Shown: positions 12,560-24,170, counted from the first letter of the stretch. The stretch is 64,000 nucleotides of DNA from Lumnitzera littorea (GCA_024138015.1 JAMXBB010000008.1:8920367-8984366), one strand, 5' to 3'. Notes: generated by a model from the letters alone, not told the origin. A program made the numbers and translations.

Positions 12560-13680
12560 AGATGAAGAGGTAAGAGGAGCATCATCTTGGATGGCTTAGG
12601 TAGGAGGTGCAACTACTACCTTCTTAGCCTTAGCTCTCTTCCTTATGAGTTAGAGTGTTTAAGAAGTCCAAGAAACATAAGTCTAGGCGAGGGTACTGTT
12701 GAAGCACCATATCTTGGATACTTGTCACGACTCTATCGCTATATCCTCGCATTCATCCTTCTATTAATCCAATGTAAGGAAGGACTCAATGACTTGCTCT
12801 TTGGTAATAGAGCATATGACATCCCCCCTTCTCTAAGTTAGTGATCGGCTTCTTCATCTCACCAACTTCCTTCAGAAGGTTGCTTATCTGCCTTTTTCGC
12901 TCGACCTTTTAGCTAGCCAAGGCTAGGGAGAGGTCACTAGCAAAAGAACACTCCCACTCCTTCAAGGTTAGCTCAGCTTACATCATTGAGACAAATGCGC
13001 TTAGCTCATAATTGCACTCATCGAGCTTATACTTAGCCTGTTGCTCTTTGTCTAAGTGCTTGCTTAGCTTAGCCTTCACCTTTCACTCTTCATCAAGTTG
13101 CCTCTAGAGCTCAGTAGTCTCCCCAGTGACCCTCTTCTTGGCCTCCTTATTCTCTTACCTCTCAATCTCTAGCTCGGCCTCCTGCGTTGATCTCTACAAA
13201 GAAGCACAACAAAGATGATGGCCATCTTTCAAAGTTTCTTATGGTAATGCTTGGAAGAGGAGTTTGGTTCCTTGCATTCCTTCCTCTTGTTGAACAACTT
13301 ATCTTGAAGGAGCTTTACCTCTTTGTAGATGCAGTCGTAGTGCTCAAGTTAGTGCAATACTAGACCATTGTATTACGTAAAGTCAAACAACGAACAATTA
13401 GAAGACAAAAGACTTAAAATATGTTGTAAAGAAAAACAACTCAAGGAAATTATGACTTACCTAGTGAGCCAAGGTAGTGAAGTGGCCCCCCATCTTAGAG
13501 ATCGAGTCATAATTAGTCTCCATCTAGTGGCTCCCTTCAACTTATCTTCCCTACACCTAGCTTTGGCTTTTGATTCAATGACCTTCTTTTAGGGCCTTAT
13601 TCTAGCCTTCTACCACCTAAAGGGGTTTAACCTACCAAGTTGAGGTAGCTCCCCAGACCTTGCCAACTTCTCACTTGCAA
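12560..13680 (-). pseudogene. Antisense coiled-coil reading frame of the Tat-like element
   Basis: Read on the minus strand, 13190 to about 12830 gives charged, heptad-like text: QEAELEIER, NKEAKKRVTGETTEL, RQLDEE, KVKAKLSKHLDKEQQAKYKL, then KVERKRQISNLLKEVGEMKK and, after a frame change, KEQVIESFLTL. Stops are few and mostly at expected Gln codons. Position and orientation (after integrase, opposite to pol) match the additional antisense ORFs known in Tat-lineage elements such as Grande. Their function is unknown. The N-terminal part (13680-13250) is less clear. It is inactive now. Confidence 0.5.
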
Positions 13681-14198
13681 AAGAAAATGAGTAAAGTTAA
13701 TGCAAGAATAAGTAATTACAAGCATTTAAGAACTTCGCAGTGACTAGCAAGGATAAGGAGGAATCCTCAATCCTCAAGAGATGATAGACAAAGAGTAGCT
13801 TCCTGTATGCCTAAGTTAGCACGATGGACGATGGGAATTAGGTTGTTGGACCCCTAATTTGCAGCTGAGCTCGAAGATTAGAGGGTTTGGCTCAATGAAT
13901 CTTTCTGTTCTAACTGATCCCTTACTAAGGCCTAGTGCTTCCTTGCTGAGGCCCCGAGCCGTATGACCGCCCATCTTTTTGTAATGCATCGAATAGTAGA
14001 TTACTCTCTCGTGCTCGAGCCGACTAATTACTCAGCATCTTCCTTGCTGAGAAGCTGAGAAGCTGAGAAAGAGAGGCCTGAGATTGACAAAGCTATCCTT
14101 GCTTAGATATGCTAGTTGTTCGTACTTTTTGTTTGCATCTTCTAACAATTTTGTTAATATAGCATCGCTACGTGTACAATATCATGTGTAGAATCCGT
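13681..14198. other. Unassigned sequence before the 14199 LTR
   Basis: Contains CTGAG-rich short repeats (GAGAAGCTGAGAAGCTGAG at about 14058). No coding similarity. It may belong to the Tat-like element or be the missing start of the LTR that follows; the 3' copy of that LTR cannot decide because it begins at a deletion. Confidence 0.4.
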
Positions 14199-14704
14199 TG
14201 CACCAATGGTTGTTTTTCTTGTATATTCATTTTTACCCTTTTGTTTCCTGATCTTTACTTCCTTAAGAAATGCCCATTTTGTCTTTGCCCTTTTTGTCTT
14301 TTCCTTTTTAGGCAAGTTGGCCTAACTCACGGATATAAATACCCTTATACTTATAGCTGTAAAGGATATCAAATCATTCTTAATATACTTTTGAGTACTT
14401 TTCTTCCTTGCGTAAACATTATTTATTTACTCTCAACAACACTCTTATCCTTTTTCTTAAGCAAGGTTAAGTGGCGAGTAACCTTACTGAACCAATTCGT
14501 GCATCATATTGAGTTGTGTTGTGAGTCCTCCGAAGTTCCATTGGTACATTATATCCTCTAGAGCTATTAGTGGGTTTTACTTACTTTTTCATTCTTCATT
14601 TTTCCCTTTCGTACTTTCTCCATTAATCCTTTTTTTCGAGCTTTCTATAAGCTTGGACTCATCTAGCGACCGATCTTATCTGTTCTTGGTCATGGTTCAC
14701 AACA
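14199..14704 (+). mobile_element. 5' LTR of a truncated Ty3/gypsy element (element B)
   Basis: Aligns along its whole length with 17615-18075. Both copies share a start at TGCACCAATG and an end at TTCACAACA, so the TG...CA form is kept. A TATA box (GATATAAATACCC, about 14332) lies in the middle with a likely start region downstream. The true left end may lie further left. Confidence 0.8.
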
Positions 14705-14706
14705 TC

Positions 14707-14724
14707 TTGGTATTGAATTAGAGG
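14707..14724 (+). other. Degenerate primer-binding site of element B
   Basis: Two bases after the LTR end, TTGGTATTGAATTAGAGG resembles TGGTATCAGAGC (complement of the 3' end of initiator tRNA-Met) with a small insertion and C-to-T change. It would have primed minus-strand DNA synthesis. Confidence 0.55.
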
Positions 14725-14876
14725 TTTTGTGTGAACTGTAGTTAGTTCTTCTTGAAGTTTTGTTATACTTCGTTTTGCGTGTATAAAACAGAGTAAGTTA
14801 CCGTATTCATTTGACTGCGTGTTGTTAACTATTAATTTCTTGAAGTGTTTGTTTGAGCTTTGAATCTGTGAGGAAA

Positions 14877-16139
14877 AATGACAAACCCAATTATAAATGT
14901 TGGTACTGGTGATGATAGTGGAGTTGTCTATCATGGAAGATAGTCTCAAGGAACCCTTAGAAGCATTGACGAGAGACTTGATGAGGTAGCTAATCTCTTA
15001 TTGAATATGACCCGAGCTATTCATATGTTGTCTTGCCGATCTACTGGAGCTGTGCAAAACATTCCTTAAGCTGCTTAACCTATTAGAGGTTAGAACCCAG
15101 CTTGACTTATTCAAGGTGGAGGAGTTGGCGGACGAGTAAGATGAAGGATAGACCTAAGAGAGCTTGATGAAAAGGAAGAAGAATATTTTGAAGAAGAGCG
15201 TGTACGAATCCCCAAAGCATCTAACTATGTGAAGCTTCAGATTCCTAGTTTCAATGGATCTAAGAATACTGATGAGTTTTTGGATTGGGAAGAGAAGGTG
15301 GAGTGCATGTTTAATTACTATCAATATGAAGATTATGAGAAGGTGAGAACTGCTGTTGTTGAGTTCTCTAGATATGCTGCCATATGGTGAAAGAATTTTT
15401 ATGTCATGAGAAGACGAAGGGGATACCATGAGATTAACACTTGGCTCGAGATGAAGAGAGTGCTTAGAAATAGGTTTATACCGGAAACTTATCTGCAAGA
15501 CACTTTCACTCGGCTTTAGGAGATGAGATAAGGAGGGCGAACTATCGATGAGTATGTTTAAGAGTTTCAAATGCTCATGATCCGTTGCAAAGTGGAGGAA
15601 TCACCAGCTCGAATAGTTTCAAGATTCATTACTGGGTTGAGAGGAGACATTTGAGATGTTGTAGAGCTCTAACGATTTGACATAATAGATGAAGCTGTTA
15701 AGATTGCCTAGCGAGTAAAAAGGCAAAGAAGGAGCTGAGTACCGGCGAGGATGCCGACTAGCCTACCTGGACAGGCAAGTCACCGAGCTTAGTCGAGTAC
15801 AGAGTTAAGCAAAAAGGTTGATGTAAGAGTCAAGCAGAAAGGATGACCTGATGGTGAAGTGTCTACCTAAACTTATAAGAAGGGACAAGGGTTTGGTAAG
15901 AAGACCAGCCAGATCAAGTGCTTCAAGTGTCAAGGGTTCGAACACATGGCTGCCCAGTGCCCGAATCGAGGGACAATAGTCATTAAATGTGACATCTTGA
16001 AGCTAGAAATAGAAAGTACGGATGAAGAACCTAAGGAGGAGGAAGAGGTTCCTACCGAGAAAGAGCTGATTAAGGATGATGTGTTTGTCGAAGACTTAGA
16101 CAAATTACTCATGGTTATCCGACGCACTATGAGTGTGTA
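14877..16139 (+). pseudogene. Element B gag
   Basis: One frame from ATG at 14877 runs about 420 codons to the stop at 16137, broken almost only by in-frame TAG/TAA codons (for example 15517, 15529, 15559), nearly all where Gln is plausible, plus one TGA at an expected Trp. It carries a Ty3/gypsy capsid domain (LQIPSFNGSKNTDEFLDW, then NTWLEMKRVLRNRFIPETY) and a CCHC zinc knuckle CFKCQGFEHMAAQC (about 15922-15963), followed by an acidic stretch (EEPKEEEEVPTEKE). The frame is otherwise uninterrupted, which makes it a clean example of stop gain by point mutation. Confidence 0.85.
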
Positions 16140-17614
16140 ACCCTTACGAGAGGAGGAGTAGAGAGAGAATGTGTTCCATGTCACCTGAAAGGTGAATGAT
16201 TAAGTATGCGCCCTCATTGTAGATAGTGGAAGCTGTACTAATGTAGTATTAGCCAATCTTGTTTCAAAACTGAAGTTGCTGACTGTTACATATTCAAGGT
16301 TGTACAAGTTGTACTGGTTGAGTGAGAAAGGAGCATTACATGTCACTTAGCAAATACTACTGTCGATTACTATAGGGAATTACTTTGACCAGATTCTTTG
16401 CGATGTATTACCTATATGTGCTTTCCATGTGTTGCTGGGTAGACCGTGGTTATTTGATAAGAGAGTTATACATGATGGTTATAGGAATACATATATGTTG
16501 GAGAAGGATGACCATAAAATTACATTGAATCTGATGCCATCGGGAGAAGTTAATAAGTTGTTACGGATTGAAGAAGGCTTTGGTGATGAGTAGAGTCGAG
16601 CTCTAAGAGGCCATCAATGCTAATGAGCAGACTCTTTTGTTGGTCAGGCGACTATTGGAAATGAAGGAGCAGGATAAGTTACCCTAGGAGATCAAGGAGT
16701 TGTTAAATGAATATGCTGACCTGTTCTCCGAACAGTTACCTAAGTGGTTGCTCCCAATTCAAGGCATAGAGCATTGCATTTACTTAGTACCCACCGCTGC
16801 ATTGTTAAATAAGCCAGCTTATTGGATGAACCCTGAGTAGTCTTCTGAGCTCTAACAACAAGTCAATGAGTTGCTAGAGAGAGGCTATGTCAGAGAGTGT
16901 CTCAGCCCTCGTGCTGTGTCTGCACTTTTAGTGCCGAAGAAGGATGGAACCTGGTGAATGTGTGTAGATAGCTAAACTGTGAACAAGATTACGATCAAAT
17001 ACAGGTATTTAATCCAAAGGCTAGAAAACATGTTAGATGAACTCAGTAAAGTCAAGATTTTCAGCAAGATTGATCTTAAATCTGGCTACCACCAAAACCG
17101 CATGAGGCCAGGTATAAGTGGAAGGCTGCATTTAAGACTCGACATAGACTTTACGAATGGATGGTTATGCCCTTCGGTTTGTCGAATGCCTCGGGAACTT
17201 TCATAAGGCTAATGAACCATGTGTTGAGACATCTCATAGGAAAGTGTGTCGTGGTGTACTTTGATGACATCCTAGTTTATAGTGCCAACATGTTGAGTCA
17301 CTATGAACACCTCAAAGTAGTCTTGGATATCCTCTGTACTGAGAGACTATTTTTGGCAATCTGAAGAAATGTTGCTTTTGTTAGGAAAAAGTGGTATTCT
17401 TGGGCTATGTAGTCAGTGAAGGAGGCTTGTGAGTCAATGATGAAAAGATCTGAGCAATTTTTAAGTGGCCGACTCCTACTACTTGTGCCAAAGTGAGAAG
17501 TTTCCACAGACTGGTTTCGTTCTACAGAAGATTCATCAAGAATTTTAGTACCCTCGCTGCATCACTTACCAAACTAGTAAAAAAAAAACACCGACTTTCG
17601 ATGGCAAAATCTAT
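16140..17614 (+). pseudogene. Element B protease and reverse transcriptase, truncated
   Basis: The protease active site VDSGSCTN is intact at 16219-16242, followed by the LLGRPWLFD motif. RT spans about 16720-17600: catalytic YFDD at 17257-17268, preceded by [17 protein letters not shown], and followed by the connection region FYRRFIKNFSTLAASLTKL. Frameshifts and stops interrupt it. Coding then runs straight into the 3' LTR at 17615: RNase H, integrase and the polypurine tract are deleted. It cannot move on its own. Confidence 0.85.
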
Positions 17615-18075
17615 TGCACCAATGATTGTTTTTCTTGTATATTCATTTTTACCCTTTTGTATCATGATCTTTACTTTTTTAGGTAAGTTGCTCTAACTCA
17701 TGGGTATAAATATCCTTATACTTGTAGCTATAAAGGACATCGGATCATTCTTAATACACTTATGAGTACTTTTTTTCCTTACGTAAACACTGTTTGTTTA
17801 CTCTTGGTAACACTTTTATCTTTTCTCTTAAGCAAGGTTAGGTAGCGAGTAACCTTACCAGGCCAATTCACATGACATATCGAATTGTGCTGTAAGTCCA
17901 CGGAAGTTCCATTGGTGTATCATATTCTCTAGAGCTATTCGTAGGTTTTGCTTACTATTTTATTCTTCATTTTTCTGTTTCGCACTTTCCCCATTAATGT
18001 TTTTTTTCAAGCTTTCTGTAAGCTTAGACCTATCCAGCGACCAGCCTTATTTGTTCTTGGTTACAATTCACAACA
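17615..18075 (+). mobile_element. 3' LTR of element B
   Basis: Direct repeat of 14199-14704, about 45 bases shorter, ending TTCACAACA. It has a TATA-like GGTATAAATATCC near 17702. It directly follows truncated RT sequence, so the internal deletion ended at or just inside the LTR. No matching 5-bp target duplication is seen (ATCCGT before, ATGGAG after). Confidence 0.8.
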
Positions 18076-18414
18076 ATGGAGGAGTCAATTTACATCAAAG
18101 TTAGAACTTATGCCTCCTAGCCATTTCTTCATCATGGCTTTCTCTATGCTTAGGAAAAGTTGGGAGATCGACCTAAATAGTACCTCTGTACTGTCTCTTT
18201 GACATTTATTAGGTTATTGTACCACATGGCTATGAAGGCATTGATTTCCATGTAGTATAATAACTTAATAAATGTCTATGGTATGGTACCTCTGCACTAT
18301 TTCCTTTGAGGGCAATTCTAGATGTACGCCTTTGTGGTGTGGCTTGTATCACCAAATACTAATAGAGCGCCTATAACACATTGGGGATCCTCCACCTATT
18401 AAGAGGAATTCTAA
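18076..18414. other. Spacer between elements B and C
   Basis: Unassigned, about 340 bases. It holds a hairpin-forming inverted repeat (next entry) and a direct repeat of GTACCTCTG.ACT.T.TC.TTTGA on either side of it (18179 and about 18284). Confidence 0.5.
18202..18275. repeat. 28-bp inverted repeat with 18-base loop
   Basis: ACATTTATTAGGTTATTG at 18202 and its near-exact reverse complement ending ACTTAATAAATGT at 18275 can pair over 28 positions with about three mismatches. It is flanked by short direct repeats. It may be a foldback remnant of a small inverted-repeat element. Confidence 0.7.
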
Positions 18415-19351
18415 TGGGAATCAGCCTCTAATTATATCCAAGCTAAGACCTATCAATGCTTGTTAAAGTTGAGTTGCAGCTAGAAGGACGAAGGAAAGGA
18501 AAATAAACACTTGGCATCAACTCTATGATCAGCCGAGGTGCCTAGAAACCACAGGGCCAAGTATGTGAGACCAAAGAACCACTCGGTATGACCTCGAGAG
18601 ACTAGTGCTGACTAATTCCAAAACTCAGCAATTATGAGCTGACCTCTCTAGTGTTTCGGCCAGGCTACGTAGGAGTTTAGGGACTCTTACTTAAACTTAT
18701 ACATTAAATTGTCGACCCCGTCCAATTCGTATATTACTATTCCCAAGACATGCCAAGTAACTATATGCTGACTCTTGTAAAACGCATAGCTTTGTATTCT
18801 TATATATGTTTTCCCTTATTTTATTTATAGGCCCGATTCTTAAGAGTTTAAGGCCTTGTATATTATTTACAGTTTTACTACTAGAGTTTAGGACTTGTTA
18901 TAAATAACAACTGTCGTATAGATAGATAGATAGATACAGACAAAGATAGAGACTCATATATAGAGAGTGAAACTTTCCTCTTTCGAATAAGGCTATACTT
19001 GAGCTAGTAGAATTTGCATTTACTGGATTATTGAGTATCGTTTACTCTCTTTAATCTCTCTTGTGTTCTTATCAATCTTATTTTTAGGATTGTGGTGAAC
19101 CCTTTCATTTGAACCGGTTAGTGAGTTGTATCTAACCTTCATTTGAAACCCTGAGCAACATTTAGTGTTCGTGAGTTGCATCGAACTCTATTTCGAGCTC
19201 AAACCCCTTGATCATATTTGTGTCTTGGTGAGTTATGTCTATCTACATTCAATATCAAAACCTTTCTTGTTCTTCATACCCATTTTTCTTTGAATACTCA
19301 TTCCTTTTCATTTTTAGATCCGTTGCCATTCTGTTCTTTTGATCTTGATCA
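18415..19351 (+). mobile_element. 5' LTR of an internally deleted Ty3/gypsy element (element C)
   Basis: Matches 21429-22368 over about 940 bases and the window start (1-218) at its right end. It has a (GATA)n tract near 18918, a TATA box TATAAATAA at 18899-18907, and ends GATCTTGATCA. The exact left end (TGGGAATCAGCC) is inferred from where the two copies begin to agree. Confidence 0.85.
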
Positions 19352-19395
19352 TATTGGTTTCAGAGATTTGATCCTTATCATATTGGTATTAGAGC
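19352..19395 (+). other. Duplicated LTR-end and primer-binding site
   Basis: Two consecutive copies of (TTGATC..GATCA/TTATCA) + TAT + TGGT.T.AGAG: TGGTTTCAGAGA at 19355-19366 and TGGTATTAGAGC at 19384-19395, 29 bases apart. Each resembles the initiator tRNA-Met primer-binding site TGGTATCAGAGC with one or two changes. The first directly follows the LTR; the second follows a repeated LTR tail. Confidence 0.8.
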
Positions 19396-21428
19396 TTTGG
19401 GGAGACATGCGTGCTAGTGTTCTTTGAAGTAGATTTGTAGTTCTAACATTTCTATTAATCATTGTTCTGTAGTGTAGCATATTATTCGTAGTAGTCGTAA
19501 GTAGTTGTAGAGGCTGAGTAGTGGTTGTTTCTATGTTACTTTTATTGTGTTTTGTTGTTTGTTCAATTCTTTGGTCAATTACTGTACAGACAAGAATGTT
19601 GAAGGATTGTGTCAACAACATTGGTGATATTCCTTACAGAAGCTTGAGGTGACGTGTTGATAACTTAGAATATTAGATTCAGAATCTCACTGACTCTATC
19701 TAAGAACTCACTGGATTAGTCAAAGGCTACAAACGGGATGGCTGAGAGGAAAGAAGGGAGAGAACACCATAAGTGGAAGTGATTTTAATGAACTCGATCA
19801 TGATGACTGACAGCGGATAAGAGCTACCGAGATGAGAAGGAGAGAAAACTTGCAAATGCCGAGAAGAGGCAATGATAGGAGTATTGACTATGAGTTGAAC
19901 CATAAAGCTCAGAGAAGAGAGTCGAGGTTGAAAAGGAACATGGCCGAGTAGAGCTCGAATAGAAGTGGCTGATTTAAGGTAAATTGACTTGCTAAGAATG
20001 CAAGGGATGAACCTTAAGCAACTGGCCGAGGACATGACAATGTGAAGTTGAAACTGCCGACCTTTTGTGGAAGTAGTCGACCTAAAGAGTTTCTTGATTG
20101 AATTCCTCGAGTCAAGAAGTTATTCGAGTGTGATGATCGAACGGAGGTTAAGCTGGCTTCACTATCCCTTGTTGAATACGCGACTCTTTGGTGGGATAAG
20201 TTGGTTGCTAAGCGAGATGCTGAAGAAGAAGAGCCAATCAGAATATGGAGACTTATGAAGTGATTGATGAATCAATGCTTTGTGCCAACCTACTTCAAAC
20301 AAGAGATGCTCTATTCTTTCCAGCACCTAAGATAAGGTTGAAATGCTATTGAAGAGTATTTATAAGAGTTTAAGACCTTAATGACGAGATGTGAGATTGT
20401 CAAGCCACAGGACGGTACTATTGCTAGATTCCTAAATGGACTCCGAGACGACATTGCTGATATAGTTGAATTGCAGCTGTTCAACTCTTTGGGCAAGTTA
20501 ATAATTTAGCATTAAGAGTAGAGAGGTAGAGGAGAAGAAGGCATTAGAGGCTGAGTAGCCGACCTCAACAAGGCAGCTCTGAGCTTAAGAGGTATGCCGA
20601 GAAGAGGCAAGAAAAGAAGATAGAGAAAAGAGAGCTTAGCTGACCAATCCATACCAAGAAATAGATTGCTAAGAAAGAAAAGGCACCCAACAATAAGGCC
20701 CGAGGAGTGAAGTGCTTCAAATGCTTAGGCTACGGACACATTGCGTCCCAATGCCCGAATAAAATGGTCATGGTCTTGAAGGGCGAAGGGCCTGAGGCTC
20801 AAATTGAGAATCAGAGTGACAAGAGCTCAGATGACCAGGTGATAGAAGAAGATGTCTATCCCAAGGACTTTGATAAACTCTTGGTTATGGCAATACGAGC
20901 TGACCTAAAGGCAGATCCCGGACAAAGGGAAAATTTATTTCACAAGCAATGCCTAGTGAATGGGAAGACCTATTCCTTAGTTATCAATGGTGGTAGCTGC
21001 ACTAATATTATCTTTGTCGAGTTAGTGGAAAAGATGAAATTGCTGACCTACCTGTGCCCCTGACCTTATAGATTGAAGTGGTTTAATGATAAGGGTATGG
21101 TCCATGTACATAAAAGAGCATAGATCGCATTTAAGACATGGTAGCATGACAATGAGATTGAATTCGACATAGTGCCTATGAATGCCGTTAACCTACTTCT
21201 TGGCCAACCATGGGAGTTTGATTGGAAAGTGATTCATGATGGATTCCTCAACATTTACATTGTTCGGAAGGATGGAAAGAGCTATCTCTTAACCTCGTTG
21301 AGCATTGAAGAAATCCAGAAACACTTGGCACCCATGGTAAAAAGAAAAGGGAGGAGCTTATTTGGCCTCCCAGCCCAAGCTCAATGTTAGATATCGAGGA
21401 TGACTTCCTTTCAAACCCGTAGTAATTA
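19396..21428 (+). pseudogene. Element C gag and protease, pol deleted
   Basis: Gag is broken by frameshifts (19590-20690). A clean stretch at 20707-21063 begins with a CCHC knuckle CFKCLGYGHIASQC, then an acidic linker, then the protease start. The catalytic DSG has become NGG (20986-20994). A later frame (21172-21390) holds the protease end with LLGQPWEFDWKVIHDG. After about 21390, RT, RNase H and integrase are absent and the 3' LTR follows. Gag and protease resemble those of element B, so the two are related families. Confidence 0.85.
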
Positions 21429-22368
21429 TGGGAATTAGCCATCGACCATGCCTAAGCTGGGGCCTATCAATGCTTGTTGAGGTCAAGCTGTAGCCAGAAT
21501 GATGAAGGGAAGGAAAATAAACACTCGACATCAACTCTATTGTCAGCCAAGGTACCGATAAACCATAGGGCCAAGCACGCGAGACCAAAGAACCACTTGG
21601 CACGACCCCAAGAGACTAGCGTCGACTAATTCCAAAACTTGGCAATTATGGGTTGACCTCTTTGATGTCATGACCAAGCCATGCGAGAGTTCAGGGACTC
21701 CTACCTGAACCCGTACATCAAATTGCCGACCCCGTCCAGTTTGGATACTACTACTCCTAAGACATGCCGAGTGATTGCATGTCAACTTTTGTAAAATGTA
21801 CAGTTTTGTATTCTTGTATATGTTTTCCCTTATTTTATTTGTAGGCTTGATTCTTGAGGGTTTAAGGTCATGTATATTATTTACAGTTTTGCTACTAAGG
21901 TTTAGGACTTGCTATAAATAGCAACTGTTGCATAGATAGATAGATAGATAGATACAAATAGAGATAGAGAGTTATATACAGATAGTGAAACTTTTCTCTT
22001 TCGAATAAGGTTGTACTTGAGCTAGTAGAGCTTACATTTGTCGGATTATTAAGTGTTGTTTACTCTCTTTAATCTCTCCCATGTTCTTATCAATCTTATT
22101 CTTAGGATTGTGGTGAACCCTTTTATTTGAACTGGTTAGTGAATCGCATCTAACCTTCATTTGAAACTCGGAGCAACATTTAGTGTTCATGAGTCAGATT
22201 AACTTTATTTTAAGCTCAAACTCCCTAATCGTGTTTGTGTCTTAGTGAGTTATATCCTTCTATATTCACTATCAAAACCCTTCCTGTTCTTCATACCCAT
22301 TTTTCTTTGAATATCAATTCCTTTTCGTTTTAGGATCCGCTGCCATTCTCTTCTTTCTATCCTTATCA
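21429..22368 (+). mobile_element. 3' LTR of element C
   Basis: About 940 bases, matching 18415-19351. A TATA box CTATAAATAGC at about 21912-21922 is followed by (GATA)n. It ends CCTTATCA. The flanks TCTAA (left) and AATTT (right) do not form a target duplication, so the ends may have been rearranged or one boundary is misplaced. Confidence 0.85.
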
Positions 22369-22990
22369 AATTTGAGCAAGGTAACACCTATGATAATAAA
22401 AGAGCTCTTTCTTGAATTTGATGAAAGGGAGGTACTTCCCGAACTTGAAGCATTTTTTTTAAACTATAAAGCACTTTCGTGATAGCAAGGTTACCCTTTC
22501 ATCTAACCTTAGCACTTGTAACCCATACCGGGCCAATTTTCCCTCATATAGTTACGTAACTAATAATTTACGCCAATCGGTTTGCTCTTACTCACTTGAC
22601 CATTTGGCTTTGAACTTCTCTCTAACCTCTTGAATAAATTAACAGCCTCTTTAACCTTATCGTACGGGTATGTATCATGTGGAATTGCATTGATAAGCTC
22701 TACCCTATCTATCTCATTAATTGCTTCCAAAGACTTCTCCTCTACTTGTGTTGGTGTAAATGAAACTTTTTTGGTTGCCATCGTAGGCAGAGTAGCATCC
22801 TTGGTTGCCTTGGAATCAAAAGAAGTTAGTTTGTATTTTGATAAATATGAGTCATTGGAGTTTATTTGTCGTGATTTTTGGTTGAAGAAGAAAATAAAGA
22901 AAGTCGAAAAGTTGATTGAAGAAAGTTGGAAAGACAAGAGAATTTGCAGTAAAAAGGTAGAATGCAAAGCAAGTAAAGTGTAAAAATGGT
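22369..22990 (-). other. Unrecognised minus-strand reading frame
   Basis: A 135-codon minus-strand frame (22967 to 22560) has a soluble, charged central part starting at an internal Met (22780): MATKKVSFTPTQVEEKSLEA, then INEIDRVELINAIPHD and KVKEAVNLFKRLE. I do not recognise it. It lies between element C and an LTR-like sequence, on the strand opposite to the Tat-like pol, so it may be a further piece of antisense coding from that element. The N-terminal 45 residues look like chance translation. The overlapping plus-strand frame is a shadow. Confidence 0.3.
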
Positions 22991-23592
22991 CAAATCAATG
23001 CGTATTAATAGGCCTCAAGGATTGAAAAAAGCACTAATGGTTATTGAGATCTAAAGAGGTACAGTTCCCTTAAGATGCTATGATATTTGTACGTAGTTAT
23101 TGTTTAAATTAGAAGGTCATGATCAATACAACAAAACATTTTAAACTACATGTGCAACTATACAGATATGACAGCTGTCATGTCGCATTAAATGTACCTC
23201 AAAAATGAGCACCAATCCAGAAATTCGAAGGAGGTAACTTCTTTAAGAAGCTTAGCCAATGTCTCTTCATCTCCTTTACTTACCATAGCATTTCCTCAAA
23301 TAGAATAGCCTGAAAAGTTACAGTGTTCAACAATAGTTTAGCCCTATTAGCATGACTTCAGCTATAACATATGCGACTTTATGGCTTCCCCCTTAGATTG
23401 TCTCTTCAACTCAGTGCACCCCCTTTCTTGAGGAGGTCGGTTCTTTTGTTCTTGAGCTTGGCACTAAACCCTCTAAGTACTTAGCTCGGTCAAGATGTCA
23501 TCAACTCAAATGGCCCTATGGATATCTCTGCTAGGTCAGCCTCTAGCTATGACATGTTAGCCTCTTTCCTTGCAGACACTAGAGCATCTCCC
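22991..23592. other. Non-coding stretch before LTR-like sequence
   Basis: No reading frame or RNA gene recognised. Slightly richer in G and C than its surroundings from 23380 on. Probably the end of the internal region of the element whose LTR follows. Confidence 0.4.
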
Positions 23593-24170
23593 TGTTATAG
23601 CACATGGGTCCCCTAAGCCCATGCCGACTTATTTGGACCATGGGTTGATTTGATTAGGCCCATGACTGGCTTGATCCTATAGCACCTGACTTAGTCATTC
23701 CATTACCTAACTTTAGCAAAAGCACTCTAGAAAAGCCAACCCTTCCATATGATCTACTTGACCTGGAGTGGCCATAATAGTTATTAGACAAGTGGATAAG
23801 GCTTGGAGACCTGGTTAGACACTATGACCCTACAAATCAAGAACACGTCAAACTCTACACTCCCATTACCTAGGTCGTATGGACGCATCAACATGCAAAA
23901 CATGCTCCCTTGATTTTTGGTAGCTCTCCTCTATAAATAGCTTCAGGCATCCATATGGTAAACCACCTTAACTCTTTCCACACTTAATAGTCTTTGTGAA
24001 CACTTAAGCACTCTTGCTTACTCCTTCACACGAAATACTAACTTAAGCATTGAGTGGTTACGTTGGATAACACCTTGGTGACTCTCACTATCTTTTGTTT
24101 TGTAGGTTCATCACACCTTTGCTTAAGGCTCAAAACAATTTACTTTACTAATTGAATCCTGCTGACAACA
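23593..24170 (+). mobile_element. LTR-like sequence, possibly the 3' LTR of the Tat-like element
   Basis: It begins TGTTATAGCAC and contains a clear TATA box CTATAAATAG (23931-23940). About 30-40 bases further is a pyrimidine-rich leader-like part (CACTCTTGCTTACTCC). This arrangement is that of a plant LTR. There is no second copy in the window, so neither end can be fixed. If elements B and C are removed in thought, it lies downstream of the integrase and antisense frame, where the Tat-like element's 3' LTR would be expected. Confidence 0.4.

Noticed and set aside
14172..14561. 129-codon frame rich in Phe, Leu and Cys
   Set aside because: It is within the LTR of element B, which has TATA and no coding content; the 3' LTR does not keep the frame.
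14199..18075. Target-site duplication for element B
   Set aside because: ATCCGT on the left and ATGGAG on the right do not match; the ends may be altered by the deletion.
22630..22983. 117-codon plus-strand frame
   Set aside because: Overlaps the more protein-like minus-strand frame and lacks recognisable features; treated as its shadow.
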